This document shows positions 26,241 through 35,620 of a stretch of 64,000 nucleotides of DNA, in pieces. A program made the position numbers and the translations under genes. Numbering within the stretch: position 1 is the first letter of the stretch; each line of letters starts with the position of its first letter. Origin of the DNA: Zobellia uliginosa (GTDB lineage: Bacteria > Bacteroidota > Bacteroidia > Flavobacteriales > Flavobacteriaceae); assembly GCF_018860745.1 (NCBI RefSeq), contig NZ_JAHKPY010000014.1, positions 434,001 through 498,000 of the forward strand, read 5' to 3'. The notes under the pieces were generated by a model. It saw only the letters and a program-made list of their open reading frames with translations. It was not told the DNA's origin and searched no databases.

Positions 26241-27434
26241 ATGTACGGAAAAATAAAAGAACACCTAGGAAAAGAACTTACAAGTATAAAAGAAGATGGT
26301 CTTTATAAAAGTGAAAGAATAATTACTACACCACAAGGTGCAGTCATAAAGATTTCAACAGGAGAAGAGGTTATCAACTTTTGTGCAAACAACTATTTGG
26401 GGCTTTCGTCTCATCCCGAAGTAATTCAAGCAGCAAAAGATACATTAGACAGTCATGGTTTTGGAATGTCATCTGTCCGGTTTATTTGTGGAACGCAGGA
26501 TATCCATAAAGAGTTGGAAAAAAAGATAGCTGATTTCTATGGTACTGAGGATACTATATTATATGCTGCCGCTTTTGATGCCAATGGTGGCGTTTTTGAA
26601 CCTTTGCTATCTGCTGAGGATGCAATTATATCAGATTCGTTAAACCATGCTTCTATTATAGATGGTGTTAGATTGTGTAAGGCAAAAAGATATCGGTATG
26701 CAAATAGTGATATGGAAGATCTTGAAAAGCAATTGATACAAGCCAATGACGATCAGGCCAGATTTAAAATAATAGTAACAGACGGGGTCTTCTCTATGGA
26801 TGGCCTTGTGGCACCTTTGGATAAAATTTGCGATTTAGCAGATGAGTATGATGCAATGGTTATGATAGATGAATGTCATGCCACAGGTTTTATTGGTCCA
26901 ACAGGAATAGGTACCCTAGAAGAAAAAGGAGTTATGGGCCGTATAGATATTATTACCGGTACATTGGGCAAAGCACTTGGTGGAGCTATGGGTGGTTATA
27001 CAACAGGTAAAAAAGAAATCATTGAAATACTGCGCCAACGCTCAAGACCTTATTTGTTTTCCAACTCCTTGGCTCCGGCTATAGTGGGTGCGTCCATCAA
27101 AGTATTCGAGCTTTTGGAAAATGATACTTCCCTTCGGGATAAGGTACAGGAAAACGCTGCGTATTTTAAAGCGGGGATGAAGAAAGCAGGCTTTGATATT
27201 ATTGATGGGGAATCAGCTATTGTGCCCGTAATGCTATATGACGCAAAATTGGCGCAAGAAATGGCTAGTCGTTTGTTAGAAAAAGGAATTTATGTAATAG
27301 GATTTTTCTTCCCAGTGGTTCCAAAAGGTAAGGCAAGAATACGAGTTCAGCTGTCTGCTGCCCATGATATCAAGCATTTAGACCGTGCAATAGAGGCTTT
27401 TATCGAGGTTGGAAAGGACTTAAAAATCGTTTAA
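26241..27434 (+). CDS. kbl: glycine C-acetyltransferase (2-amino-3-ketobutyrate CoA ligase)
   Basis: PLP enzyme joining acetyl-CoA and glycine, or splitting 2-amino-3-ketobutyrate in threonine breakdown. 397 residues with [16 protein letters not shown], the [16 protein letters not shown] segment and Lys244 in [17 protein letters not shown] that holds PLP. Length is usual. No threonine dehydrogenase (tdh) is adjacent. It is 4 bases after addA, a link of DNA repair and amino acid genes with no obvious logic. Confidence 0.93.
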   Translation: MYGKIKEHLGKELTSIKEDGLYKSERIITTPQGAVIKISTGEEVINFCANNYLGLSSHPEVIQAAKDTLDSHGFGMSSVRFICGTQDIHKELEKKIADFYGTEDTILYAAAFDANGGVFEPLLSAEDAIISDSLNHASIIDGVRLCKAKRYRYANSDMEDLEKQLIQANDDQARFKIIVTDGVFSMDGLVAPLDKICDLADEYDAMVMIDECHATGFIGPTGIGTLEEKGVMGRIDIITGTLGKALGGAMGGYTTGKKEIIEILRQRSRPYLFSNSLAPAIVGASIKVFELLENDTSLRDKVQENAAYFKAGMKKAGFDIIDGESAIVPVMLYDAKLAQEMASRLLEKGIYVIGFFFPVVPKGKARIRVQLSAAHDIKHLDRAIEAFIEVGKDLKIV

Positions 27435-27482
27435 GTGCATGATTTACGGCATTAAATGCGTTAAAAAAAATAAGAAATTGAT

Positions 27483-27513
27483 TTTGTTAATAATATTTAA
27501 CAACTTACATTTG
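27483..27513 (+). promoter_or_regulatory. consensus Bacteroidota promoter of ompA
   Basis: TTTG (27483-27486) and TACATTTG (27506-27513) are separated by exactly 19 bases. This is the best match to TTTG-N19-TAnnTTTG in the window and fits an abundant outer-membrane protein. Confidence 0.85.
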
Positions 27514-27547
27514 CAGCTAATAAACACTTAAACTTAAAAATTAATAC

Positions 27548-28906
27548 ATGAAACATCTTAGCAAATTATTCGTTGTTGCTGTCCTTATTATAGGCATCAA
27601 TAACATGCAAGCGCAAGACGAGAATAATCCGTGGCAAGTACAATTCGGAGTTAATGCCATAGATGTGTACCCGACTAGCGATGACAATTTCCCGACACAG
27701 ACTAGTTCTTTCGGTAATGAGCTTTTCAACGCTACGGATCACTGGAACATTCTTCCTTCTATTTCCTATGTTGGTGTATCTAGATCTGTAGGTGACGGTA
27801 TTTCCGTTGGTGTAAGAGGGTCTTTAAACAAAATCAGCAAATTAGGTGATATTGGTGTAGACGATCTTTCTCACTACGCTTTAGATGGTACAATTAAATA
27901 TAACTTCCTTAAGGAAAAAGTTGTAGATCCATTCGTTGAAGTAGGTGGTGGTTACACTTGGGTTGATGAAATTGGTGCTGGTACTGTTAATGGTGGTGTT
28001 GGTGTAAACTTCTGGTTTACTGAAAACATTGGTCTTACTGTACAGACTACTTACAAGCACGCTTTTGAAGATTACGGTCGTAAGCACTGGCAACATTTAG
28101 CAGGTATCTCTGTTAAGTTTGGTGGTACTGATACAGACGGTGACGGTGTGTATGACAAAGATGATGCTTGTCCAGAAGTTGCTGGTCTTGAAGCTTTCAA
28201 CGGTTGTCCTGATGCTGACGGTGACGGAATCGAAGACAGCAAAGATGCTTGTCCTAACGAAGCTGGTTCTAAAGAAATGAACGGTTGTCCTGATGCTGAT
28301 GGCGATGGAGTTGCTGATAAAGATGATAAATGTCCTAACGAAGCTGGATTGGCTAACCTAGCAGGTTGTCCTGATGCTGACGGTGACGGAGTTGCTGATG
28401 GTGACGATGAGTGTCCTAACGAAGCAGGTCCTGCTGAGAACAAAGGTTGCCCATGGCCTGATACTGACGGTGACGGTGTATTGGACAAAGATGATAAATG
28501 TCCAGAAGTTGCAGGTACTGTAGCTAACGCTGGTTGTCCTGAAGTTACTGAAGAAGTTCAGAAGCAATTGAATGACTACGCTAGAACTATCTTGTTTGAC
28601 ACAGGTAAGTCTTCTATCAAAGCTGAGTCTACTTCTGTAATGGTTGACATCATCACTATCTTAAAAGAGTATCCTAATGCTAAATTTACAGTAGAAGGTC
28701 ACACGGATAGCGTTGGTAGCCAGAAATTGAACCAAAGCCTTTCTGAGTCAAGAGCACTTTCTGTAAAAGAGTTCTTAGTAGAAAAAGGTATTGAAGAGTT
28801 CAGATTGTCTGCTATCGGTTACGGTGAAGACAAGCCAATCGCATCTAACAACACAAGAAGCGGTAGAAAAGAAAACAGAAGAGTTGAGATTAACTTGGTA
28901 AAGTAA
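27548..28906 (+). CDS. OmpA-family outer membrane protein with thrombospondin type 3 repeats
   Basis: 452 residues. Signal peptide ([22 protein letters not shown]), an N-terminal beta-barrel of about 170 residues, then five Asp-rich calcium-binding TSP3 repeats (pattern DxDGDGVxDxxDxCP) to about residue 325, and a C-terminal OmpA peptidoglycan-binding domain ([28 protein letters not shown]-type end). Anchors outer membrane to cell wall. The repeats are also similar at DNA level, so copy number may vary among strains. Codon use is highly biased, fitting the strong promoter. Confidence 0.92.
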   Translation: MKHLSKLFVVAVLIIGINNMQAQDENNPWQVQFGVNAIDVYPTSDDNFPTQTSSFGNELFNATDHWNILPSISYVGVSRSVGDGISVGVRGSLNKISKLGDIGVDDLSHYALDGTIKYNFLKEKVVDPFVEVGGGYTWVDEIGAGTVNGGVGVNFWFTENIGLTVQTTYKHAFEDYGRKHWQHLAGISVKFGGTDTDGDGVYDKDDACPEVAGLEAFNGCPDADGDGIEDSKDACPNEAGSKEMNGCPDADGDGVADKDDKCPNEAGLANLAGCPDADGDGVADGDDECPNEAGPAENKGCPWPDTDGDGVLDKDDKCPEVAGTVANAGCPEVTEEVQKQLNDYARTILFDTGKSSIKAESTSVMVDIITILKEYPNAKFTVEGHTDSVGSQKLNQSLSESRALSVKEFLVEKGIEEFRLSAIGYGEDKPIASNNTRSGRKENRRVEINLVK

Positions 28907-28927
28907 TTCTCTTCACTAAATAAGTAT

Positions 28928-28960
28928 AAAAGCCCTGACATTTGTCAGGGCTTTTTTTAT
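28928..28960 (+). terminator. rho-independent terminator after ompA
   Basis: AAAAGCCCTGACA and TGTCAGGGCTTTT form a perfect stem with a two- to four-base loop, followed by seven T. It lies immediately before the AddB-like start at 28969. Confidence 0.88.
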
Positions 28961-28968
28961 TTTTGACT

Positions 28969-31725
28969 ATGCAGAGTTTTCTAGAAGAAGTAGTCAAAGA
29001 AGTTTGGGAAAAACATAGTACACACGAACATATTGTTTTTGTGCTTCCCAGTAAACGTGCAGGAACTTTTCTGAAAAATGCGATTGCCAAATCTGCCGAA
29101 AGTACCTTTTTTGCTCCTGAGATATACAGTATAGAAACTTTTATTGAGCAGATTTCGGGTCTTTCCTATGCTAGTAATACGCAGCAGCTTTTTATTCTAT
29201 ACAATACATATTTAAAGGAAAGCACTCAAGAGAAAGACAGCTTTTATAGTTTTTCTAATTGGGCACAAACCTTATTACAAGATTTTAATGAAATAGACAG
29301 GTATTTGGTAGATGCCAAGAAACTCTTTTCAAATCTTGCAGCTATACAAGAACTCACACATTGGTCACTTCAAAAAGAGAAGACCAAAATGATGGAGGAT
29401 TACTTACGTTTTTGGAACAACTTAGAGTCTTTGTACAATAATTTTAATAATGCTTTGTTGGATGTTGGCTTAGGTCATCAAGGATTAGTGTATCGTAAAG
29501 CACATATGGAGCTAGGAGACTACCTTGGGAAGAATTCAAATAAGTTCTTTGTATTCATAGGTTTTAATGCTTTAAATACTGCGGAAACAAAAATCATCCA
29601 ACATATCCTTGATTTTGCGGATTCCGATATTTATTGGGACATAGATTCGTACTTTCTCGATGACAATATTCATGATGCGGGTTTCTTTTTAAGGCAACAT
29701 CTTAAATCATGGGCCTACTTAAAGGAGAATGCTCTTAAGGGAGTCAGCTCACATTATTTAGGAAATAAGAAAATCAACGTAGTAGGAGTTCCAAAAGATG
29801 TATCACAAGCTAAATACACAGCACATCTGTTGGAAAACATTCATGGTGAAAAAGCTTCGGATTTAAAAAGAACGGCTGTTGTTCTGGGAGATGAATCTCT
29901 ATTGAATCCCATTTTAAATTCTATTCCTGAATGTATAGAAAGGGTCAACGTAACCATGGGTTACCCTTTAAACAAGATTCCATTGGCGAGTCTATTCGAC
30001 CAATTTATAAACCTCTATATCAACAGAAATGAACAAGGCTGGTTTTATCAAAATATATTATCGTTTTTAGCACACCCTTATGTTCATATTCTTTTAGGTC
30101 ATGACGATGAAAATAAAACTAAGGAATCTATAGAAGAGGTTATAAAGAACAAAAACTGGGTATATATCAATTCTGAGCATATAAAAGAAGTTGAAAAAAA
30201 GAACATGGTTGCCTGTACGCTTCTTTTTCATAAGGATACACCATCTCCCAAGGAAATCTTGGGACATTGCTTAAGGGTTATTTCAGCTCTTAAAGACAGG
30301 CTTCATGATACTAAAGATGCTTTGGCATTAGAATATCTTTATCGTTATTATAATCTTTTCAATCAATTGTCCGATTTGGTGGAGAAGTATGATTTTATAA
30401 CGGACCTTAAATCGTTATTAGGCCTTTATCGCGAGCTATTATCCTCTGAAACACTAGATTTTCAAGGTGAACCATTAGAAGGACTTCAGGTAATGGGAAT
30501 GTTAGAAAGCCGTAACCTAGATTTTGAAACGGTAATAATTACATCTGTTAATGAGGGTATTCTACCTTCTGGAAAATCCAACAATTCTTTTATTCCATTC
30601 GATTTAAAAATACAACTAGGCCTTCCTACCTTTAAGGAGAAAGATGCTGTTTATACCTACCACTTTTATAGATTGCTACAGCGAGCAAAGAATATTTACA
30701 TTCTTTATAATACTGAGCCAGACGTGTTGGAGGGAGGTGAGCGTAGTAGGCTAATAAATCAATTGCTAACGGATGAGAACAGAAGTTCTATTATTACAGA
30801 GAACGTTGCATCGCCAACTATATCGCCAAAGCGGTATACATTAGAATCTATTGAGAAGGACGCTAGCTTGTTGGATTTGATAAAGAAGCATGCATTAAAA
30901 GGATTTTCACCTACGTCATTGAGCAACTATATTCGGAACCCGATTGATTTTTACAAAAGAAACCTATTAGGGATTGATAATGTTTTGGAAGTTGAAGAAA
31001 CTATAGCGGCCAATACTTTTGGAACTATAGTTCATGATACGTTAGAAGACCTTTACACCCCTTTTGTGGGTAGCATTCTATCCGAAGAAAAATTGGTGAA
31101 TGCAAAAAAGGAAGTAGCAGCATCAGTGCAAAAGCATTTTGCCAAAACGTATTTGGATGGTGATATCTCTAGAGGTAAAAACCTCATTGCCTTCAACGTA
31201 GTGCTGCGGTATATAGAGAATTTCATTAATTTGGAAATCGAAGATGTCAAAAAACATCAAATAAAAATTATTGGTCTGGAGGCAAATCTAAAAGTGTCTT
31301 TGGATATTCCTTCAGTAGATTTTCCTGTACATCTAAAAGGAAAACTAGACAGAATAGATGAAGTAGACGGTACGTTGCGGATATTAGATTATAAAACGGG
31401 AAGTGTAGAACGGAGCCAATTAGAGATTGTAGATGGTGTATCCATAACCTCGGATTATAAGTTTAGCAAAGCTTTTCAGTTGCTTTGTTATGCAACTATG
31501 TACGCATCAGAAAATCCGGATCTATTTATGGAAGCCGGTATTATATCCTTCAAAAAGTTAAGTTCTGGCGTACTAAAATTCGCTACAAAAGACAAGACAG
31601 GAAATGGCGCAAAAAAAGAAACAAAAATAGGGAAAGAAACCCTTTCCCTATTTTATACTGAACTTAGTGCATTGATTGCTGAAATCTGTGATATAAATAT
31701 TCCATTTACCGAGAAGGAAGTATAA
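28969..31725 (+). CDS. addB: AddB-like PD-(D/E)XK nuclease / inactivated helicase
   Basis: 918 residues from ATG 28969 (MQSFLEEVVKEVWEKH); an in-frame start at 28942 lies inside the ompA terminator. The N-terminal HIVFVLPSKRAGTFLKN replaces a Walker A and is typical of AddB. The C-terminal nuclease reads VHLKGKLDRIDEVDG, RILDYKTGS and KAFQLLCYAT. The four cysteines that hold the Fe-S cluster of Firmicutes AddB are absent: the first would be at LSNYIRNPIDFYKRNL, with Tyr in its place. Together with the AddA-like protein it should form a resection complex. Confidence 0.82.
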   Translation: MQSFLEEVVKEVWEKHSTHEHIVFVLPSKRAGTFLKNAIAKSAESTFFAPEIYSIETFIEQISGLSYASNTQQLFILYNTYLKESTQEKDSFYSFSNWAQTLLQDFNEIDRYLVDAKKLFSNLAAIQELTHWSLQKEKTKMMEDYLRFWNNLESLYNNFNNALLDVGLGHQGLVYRKAHMELGDYLGKNSNKFFVFIGFNALNTAETKIIQHILDFADSDIYWDIDSYFLDDNIHDAGFFLRQHLKSWAYLKENALKGVSSHYLGNKKINVVGVPKDVSQAKYTAHLLENIHGEKASDLKRTAVVLGDESLLNPILNSIPECIERVNVTMGYPLNKIPLASLFDQFINLYINRNEQGWFYQNILSFLAHPYVHILLGHDDENKTKESIEEVIKNKNWVYINSEHIKEVEKKNMVACTLLFHKDTPSPKEILGHCLRVISALKDRLHDTKDALALEYLYRYYNLFNQLSDLVEKYDFITDLKSLLGLYRELLSSETLDFQGEPLEGLQVMGMLESRNLDFETVIITSVNEGILPSGKSNNSFIPFDLKIQLGLPTFKEKDAVYTYHFYRLLQRAKNIYILYNTEPDVLEGGERSRLINQLLTDENRSSIITENVASPTISPKRYTLESIEKDASLLDLIKKHALKGFSPTSLSNYIRNPIDFYKRNLLGIDNVLEVEETIAANTFGTIVHDTLEDLYTPFVGSILSEEKLVNAKKEVAASVQKHFAKTYLDGDISRGKNLIAFNVVLRYIENFINLEIEDVKKHQIKIIGLEANLKVSLDIPSVDFPVHLKGKLDRIDEVDGTLRILDYKTGSVERSQLEIVDGVSITSDYKFSKAFQLLCYATMYASENPDLFMEAGIISFKKLSSGVLKFATKDKTGNGAKKETKIGKETLSLFYTELSALIAEICDINIPFTEKEV

Positions 31726-31745
31726 CCCCTATACCAATATTGAGC

Positions 31746-32456
31746 TTATTTTTTATCCGGTCTCGTAGGTCTTACCTCAATTTTGCTAGGTAAGGTACGT
31801 GGGTTCATTTTTAATAAATCCAGAACAAGTTCACCAATATCTTCGGGCTGAATCTTCCAAGCATCTTTTTCGTCCGGTTCGTTACCAGCAAAATGCGTAG
31901 CAACAGAACCTGGCATAATGGTAGAGACCTTAATATCATACTTGCGTAAATCCAGCATTACCGCTTGGGTAAAACCTACTACGCCAAATTTGGTGGCATT
32001 ATATCCCGCTCCCGAAGCAAAAAAGTTAGTGCCTGCCAAACTGGCCAAGGTTATGTAATACCCTTTTGATTTCTTAAGCGCTTCTACCGATGCCTTTAGG
32101 GTGTGGAAAACACCGTTTAGATTGGTGTCTATCATCTTGTGCCAAGCATCATCTTCTAGCTCGTCTATAGGAGCAAAATAGCCTACTCCCGCATTAGCCA
32201 AAACCACATCTAATTGCCCCCACTTATCTAAAATCTCTTGAACTGCTGCCTTTTCATCACCAAGTTTTGAAACATCCGATACCAAACCAAGAACATTGTT
32301 TTCCGAGCCTAGTTCTTTCGCAGCTTCCTTAACAGTAGAAAGCGTTCTTCCACTTACGGCCACTCTGGCCCCTGCCTCTAATAATGTTATGGCAACTCCA
32401 TACCCTATTCCTTTTGAACCTCCAGTTATATAAACTACTTTATCTTTTAAATCCAT
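31746..32456 (-). CDS. short-chain dehydrogenase/reductase
   Basis: 236 residues, classical SDR: TGGSKGIGYGVA nucleotide-binding loop, NAG in LANAGVGYF, catalytic Ser in ITLASLAG and the YNATK tyrosine-lysine pair. The C-terminus ends in a conserved-looking PSKIEVRPTRPDKK, common to a flavobacterial SDR subgroup similar to 3-oxoacyl-ACP reductases. Substrate unknown. Convergent with the AddB-like gene, 20 bases apart. Confidence 0.88.
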   Translation of the reverse strand: MDLKDKVVYITGGSKGIGYGVAITLLEAGARVAVSGRTLSTVKEAAKELGSENNVLGLVSDVSKLGDEKAAVQEILDKWGQLDVVLANAGVGYFAPIDELEDDAWHKMIDTNLNGVFHTLKASVEALKKSKGYYITLASLAGTNFFASGAGYNATKFGVVGFTQAVMLDLRKYDIKVSTIMPGSVATHFAGNEPDEKDAWKIQPEDIGELVLDLLKMNPRTLPSKIEVRPTRPDKK

Positions 32457-32764
32457 GTTTTTTAGTTTTTTATAAAAATAAATCTCTTAAAAGCGGAAAG
32501 AAAGAAGAGAGCGTTATTCTTTTCTTAAATAAGAAGTTATACGTTCTAATTTTGGGGAGAATCATTCAGATGGTACTATTTGTGCAATTTTAACAACCAA
32601 AAATGTTAATATTTGTATTGAGTCCCGCAACTAAGTGTGGATTCTGTATTTTTTCTTGTCTATGCCAGAATAGAAACCTATTTTAGAGGCTTAAGTCATC
32701 TTAAACCTGAAGTAAAAATCGTCATTTCAAAATTGAAAATGACCAAATAAAAAACTACCTCCAA
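32457..32764. other. 308-base gap before uxaC
   Basis: AT-rich, no convincing gene and no clear TAnnTTTG element for uxaC. It contains an imperfect 23-base palindrome at 32721-32743 that could be an operator. Confidence 0.4.
32721..32743. promoter_or_regulatory. candidate operator before uxaC
   Basis: A 23-base inverted repeat with arms GTCATTT and AAATGAC; 9 of 11 positions pair around a central base. It ends 21 bases before the uxaC GTG. Position and symmetry suit a dimeric regulator of uronate use; no regulator gene is in the window. Confidence 0.35.
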
Positions 32765-34162
32765 GTGACTAAATTTTTAGACGATAATTTTTTATTAGAA
32801 AGTAAGCAGGCACAATCACTCTATCATGAGTATGCCATACAAATGCCTATTATAGATTACCACAACCATCTTCCGCCAAAAGACTTAGCAGAGAATCGGG
32901 TTTTTGAAAATATTACCAAAGCCTGGATTGATGGCGATCATTATAAATGGCGGGCTATGCGTACCCTTGGCATCAATGAAAAGTATATTACGGGGAATGC
33001 GACGGATCGCGAGAAATTTATGAAGTGGGCCGAAGCCGTGCCGCATACTATGCGAAATCCTTTGTATCATTGGACGCATCTTGAACTTTCAAGATATTTT
33101 GGTATCAACGAAATAATTAGCGTAAAAAATGCAGCTGAAATTTATGATGCCACTACTGAAATGCTGCAGTCTCCAGAGTTTACTTCCAGAGGGCTGATTC
33201 GTAAGATGAATGTAGATATGCTTTGTACTACGGAAGACCCTACAGATGGTCTAGAGTATCATAAGCAACTGTCAAAAAGCGACTTTAAAACAAAAGTCAG
33301 CACAGCCTTTAGACCGGACAAAGCTATTTTGATTGGAAGCGAAACCTATAACGAATATATAGAGAGTTTAGAGAAGGCTTCTAACTCCACTATCAATACG
33401 TATGACGAGCTTTGTGATGCATTGCGGAGCCGTATCGAATTTTTTAATGCTAACGGTTGTTTCGTGTGCGACCACGGTTTGTCTCATCTCTATGCTGAAG
33501 ATTTTAGGGAGATAGAAGTGAAAGCAATTTTTAAGAAAAGAAGAGAAGGACACCAGGTTACCAATGAAGAAGCCGCAAAGTTTCAAAGTGCAATTTTACT
33601 GTATCTCTCGGAAACCTATCACGAGTTTGGTTGGGTGCAACAGTATCATTTAGGAGCATTACGTAACAATAATACAAGAATGTTATCCGAACTAGGTCCT
33701 GATACCGGTTGGGATTCTATTGGTGATTATACGCAAGGCGAAAGTCTTTCAAGATTTCTGGATACCCTAGATCGCAGAAACAAGCTTACCAAAACCATAC
33801 TTTATAATTTGAATCCGCGTGATAATGCTTTAATGGCAACAATGGCGGGCAATTTTAATGATGGTAGCGTTAAAGGAAAAGTGCAATGGGGTTCCGGTTG
33901 GTGGTTTTTAGATCAAAAGGATGGTATGACCGAACAAATCAATACACTCTCCAATATGGGGTTGATTAGTAGTTTTGTTGGTATGCTAACAGATTCTAGA
34001 AGCTTCCTATCTTTTCCAAGACATGAATATTTTAGACGTATTCTCTGTAATCTTTTTGGTAATGAAATGGCAAAAGGAGAATTGCCCAATGATATGGAAT
34101 GGATAGGCAAAATGATACAGAACATCTGCTACAATAATGCAAAAGAGTACTTTGAACTCTAA
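32765..34162 (+). CDS. uxaC: glucuronate isomerase
   Basis: Isomerises D-glucuronate to D-fructuronate and D-galacturonate to D-tagaturonate. 465 residues. The GTG start at 32765 gives MTKFLDDNFLLESKQAQSLYHEYA, matching the N-terminus of E. coli UxaC in length and character. DYHNHLPPKDLA holds the metal-binding histidines, and CTTEDPTDGLEYH, LGALRNNNTRM and GWWFLDQKDGM are family segments. It leads a unit with three TRAP transporter genes, 12 bases downstream. The next pathway enzymes (UxaB/UxuB, UxuA) are not in the window. Confidence 0.95.
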   Translation: MTKFLDDNFLLESKQAQSLYHEYAIQMPIIDYHNHLPPKDLAENRVFENITKAWIDGDHYKWRAMRTLGINEKYITGNATDREKFMKWAEAVPHTMRNPLYHWTHLELSRYFGINEIISVKNAAEIYDATTEMLQSPEFTSRGLIRKMNVDMLCTTEDPTDGLEYHKQLSKSDFKTKVSTAFRPDKAILIGSETYNEYIESLEKASNSTINTYDELCDALRSRIEFFNANGCFVCDHGLSHLYAEDFREIEVKAIFKKRREGHQVTNEEAAKFQSAILLYLSETYHEFGWVQQYHLGALRNNNTRMLSELGPDTGWDSIGDYTQGESLSRFLDTLDRRNKLTKTILYNLNPRDNALMATMAGNFNDGSVKGKVQWGSGWWFLDQKDGMTEQINTLSNMGLISSFVGMLTDSRSFLSFPRHEYFRRILCNLFGNEMAKGELPNDMEWIGKMIQNICYNNAKEYFEL

Positions 34163-34174
34163 TCTTTCAGGTAT

Positions 34175-35155
34175 ATGAAATTAAATTTAAAACTTGTTTT
34201 TACCTGTCTCAGTGTGCTAATTATCAGCGGCTGTGGCGAGTTAGGGGGTAACCGTACCATTCGTTTGGCACATGGGTTGGATGTAAATCACTCTGTGCAC
34301 AAGGCCATGGTTAATATGGGGGAAAATCTAAAAGAGCTTTCCGGAGGCAAAATGGTGTTGGAAATCTATCCTAACCAGCAACTGGGTACGGAGCGCCAAT
34401 GTTTAGAGCTTTTGCAAATAGGAAGCTTGGACATGACAAAGGTTTCAGTTGGTACCCTTGAAAATTTCGCGCCAAAAATGAAGGTATTAGGTTTACCGTT
34501 CCTTTTTAGGGACAGACAACATTCATTTAATGTGTTGGATGGTCCTATTGGTCAAGAACTCTTGAACGACGGAGAACAATATTGGTTGAAAGGTTTAGGA
34601 TATTATGATGCTGGAAGTCGTAGCTTTTATACCAAAGACAGGCCTATAAATAGTCCAGATGACCTTTCTGGATTGAAAATCAGGGTAATGGAAAGCGTAA
34701 CTGCCATGGATATGGTTAAAGATTTAGGAGGGTCGCCAACACCCATTTCCTGGGGGGAATTGTACACAGCATTACAACAAGGTGTTGTTGATGGAGCAGA
34801 AAACAATCCGCCTAGTTTCTATCTTTCTAGACATTATGAGGTCTGTAAGTTTTATACTTTGGATGAACATACAGTTCTGCCAGATGTGCTATTGGCAGGA
34901 ACTCACTTATGGAACAGCCTTTCAGAAGAAGAACAAGGATGGTTAAAAAAAGCTGTAGACGGTTCTGTAGGATACCAGCGTAAATTGTGGGGAGAAGCAG
35001 AGGAAGAGGCACTAACAGAGGTAAAAAAAGCAGGTGTTGAAGTTATTAGACCGGATAAAACCCTTTTTTCGGAAAAAATAAAAAAATCGTTCGATAAGTA
35101 TAAAGATGACGAGGTTCTCTACAAATTGATACAAGAAATACAATCAACCAAATAA
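34175..35155 (+). CDS. TRAP transporter solute-binding lipoprotein (DctP family)
   Basis: 326 residues. Lipoprotein signal MKLNLKLVFTCLSVLIISGC, then a DctP fold: RLAHGLDVNHSVHKAM, LEIYPNQQLGTERQCLELLQ and the ligand-binding arginine segment LKIRVMESV, with WGELYTALQQGVVDGAENN. Captures an organic acid and hands it to the membrane partners. Neighbouring uxaC makes glucuronate or galacturonate the likely ligand. The lipid anchor differs from the free periplasmic form common in Proteobacteria. Confidence 0.9.
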   Translation: MKLNLKLVFTCLSVLIISGCGELGGNRTIRLAHGLDVNHSVHKAMVNMGENLKELSGGKMVLEIYPNQQLGTERQCLELLQIGSLDMTKVSVGTLENFAPKMKVLGLPFLFRDRQHSFNVLDGPIGQELLNDGEQYWLKGLGYYDAGSRSFYTKDRPINSPDDLSGLKIRVMESVTAMDMVKDLGGSPTPISWGELYTALQQGVVDGAENNPPSFYLSRHYEVCKFYTLDEHTVLPDVLLAGTHLWNSLSEEEQGWLKKAVDGSVGYQRKLWGEAEEEALTEVKKAGVEVIRPDKTLFSEKIKKSFDKYKDDEVLYKLIQEIQSTK

Positions 35156-35156
35156 T

Positions 35157-35615
35157 ATGGAATTACGGAAAAACATTGATAAAGTGTTGGCTTATTTTCT
35201 CGTTACGATTATGGGAATAATGGTCTTAAACGTACTATGGCAGGTATTCAGTAGATTTTTATTGGGTTCACCTAGCTCGTTTACGGATGAGTTGGCCAGA
35301 TACCTAATGATTTGGGTCGGAATTTTAGGAGCGGCATATGTATCTGGTAAAAATCTTCATGTGGCTATTGATGTACTTCCCAAACGTTTTAGTGAGCGTT
35401 CGCAAAAGAAATTAAAATTGATTGTGCATTGGTTGGTCATTCTGTTTAGCCTTGGGGCATTGGTAATTGGGGGTTCTCGCCTAGTTTATATTACACACGT
35501 GCTAGACCAACACTCCCCAGCTTTGCAAGTGCCGTTATCTCTAGTTTATCTTGTAATTCCAATTAGTGGCGTGCTTATCATCTATTATAAACTGTCTGAC
35601 CTTTTTAACGACTAA
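35157..35615 (+). CDS. TRAP transporter small permease (DctQ family)
   Basis: 152 residues with four membrane segments, including MIWVGILGAAYVSGKNLHV and the conserved TDELARYLM before it. Bridges the binding protein and the large permease. One base after the dctP-type stop and 5 bases before the large permease, so one mRNA. Confidence 0.9.
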   Translation: MELRKNIDKVLAYFLVTIMGIMVLNVLWQVFSRFLLGSPSSFTDELARYLMIWVGILGAAYVSGKNLHVAIDVLPKRFSERSQKKLKLIVHWLVILFSLGALVIGGSRLVYITHVLDQHSPALQVPLSLVYLVIPISGVLIIYYKLSDLFND

Positions 35616-35620
35616 ATATT

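Noticed and set aside
28072-28488. 138-codon minus-strand frame inside ompA
   Set aside because: Low-complexity Ser/Pro translation mirroring the TSP3 repeats.
28130-28540. Tandem DNA repeat element
   Set aside because: The repetition is explained by the thrombospondin type 3 repeats of the OmpA protein.
32384-32593. Plus-strand open frame overlapping the SDR start
   Set aside because: It is antisense to the SDR gene for half its length and shows no protein features.
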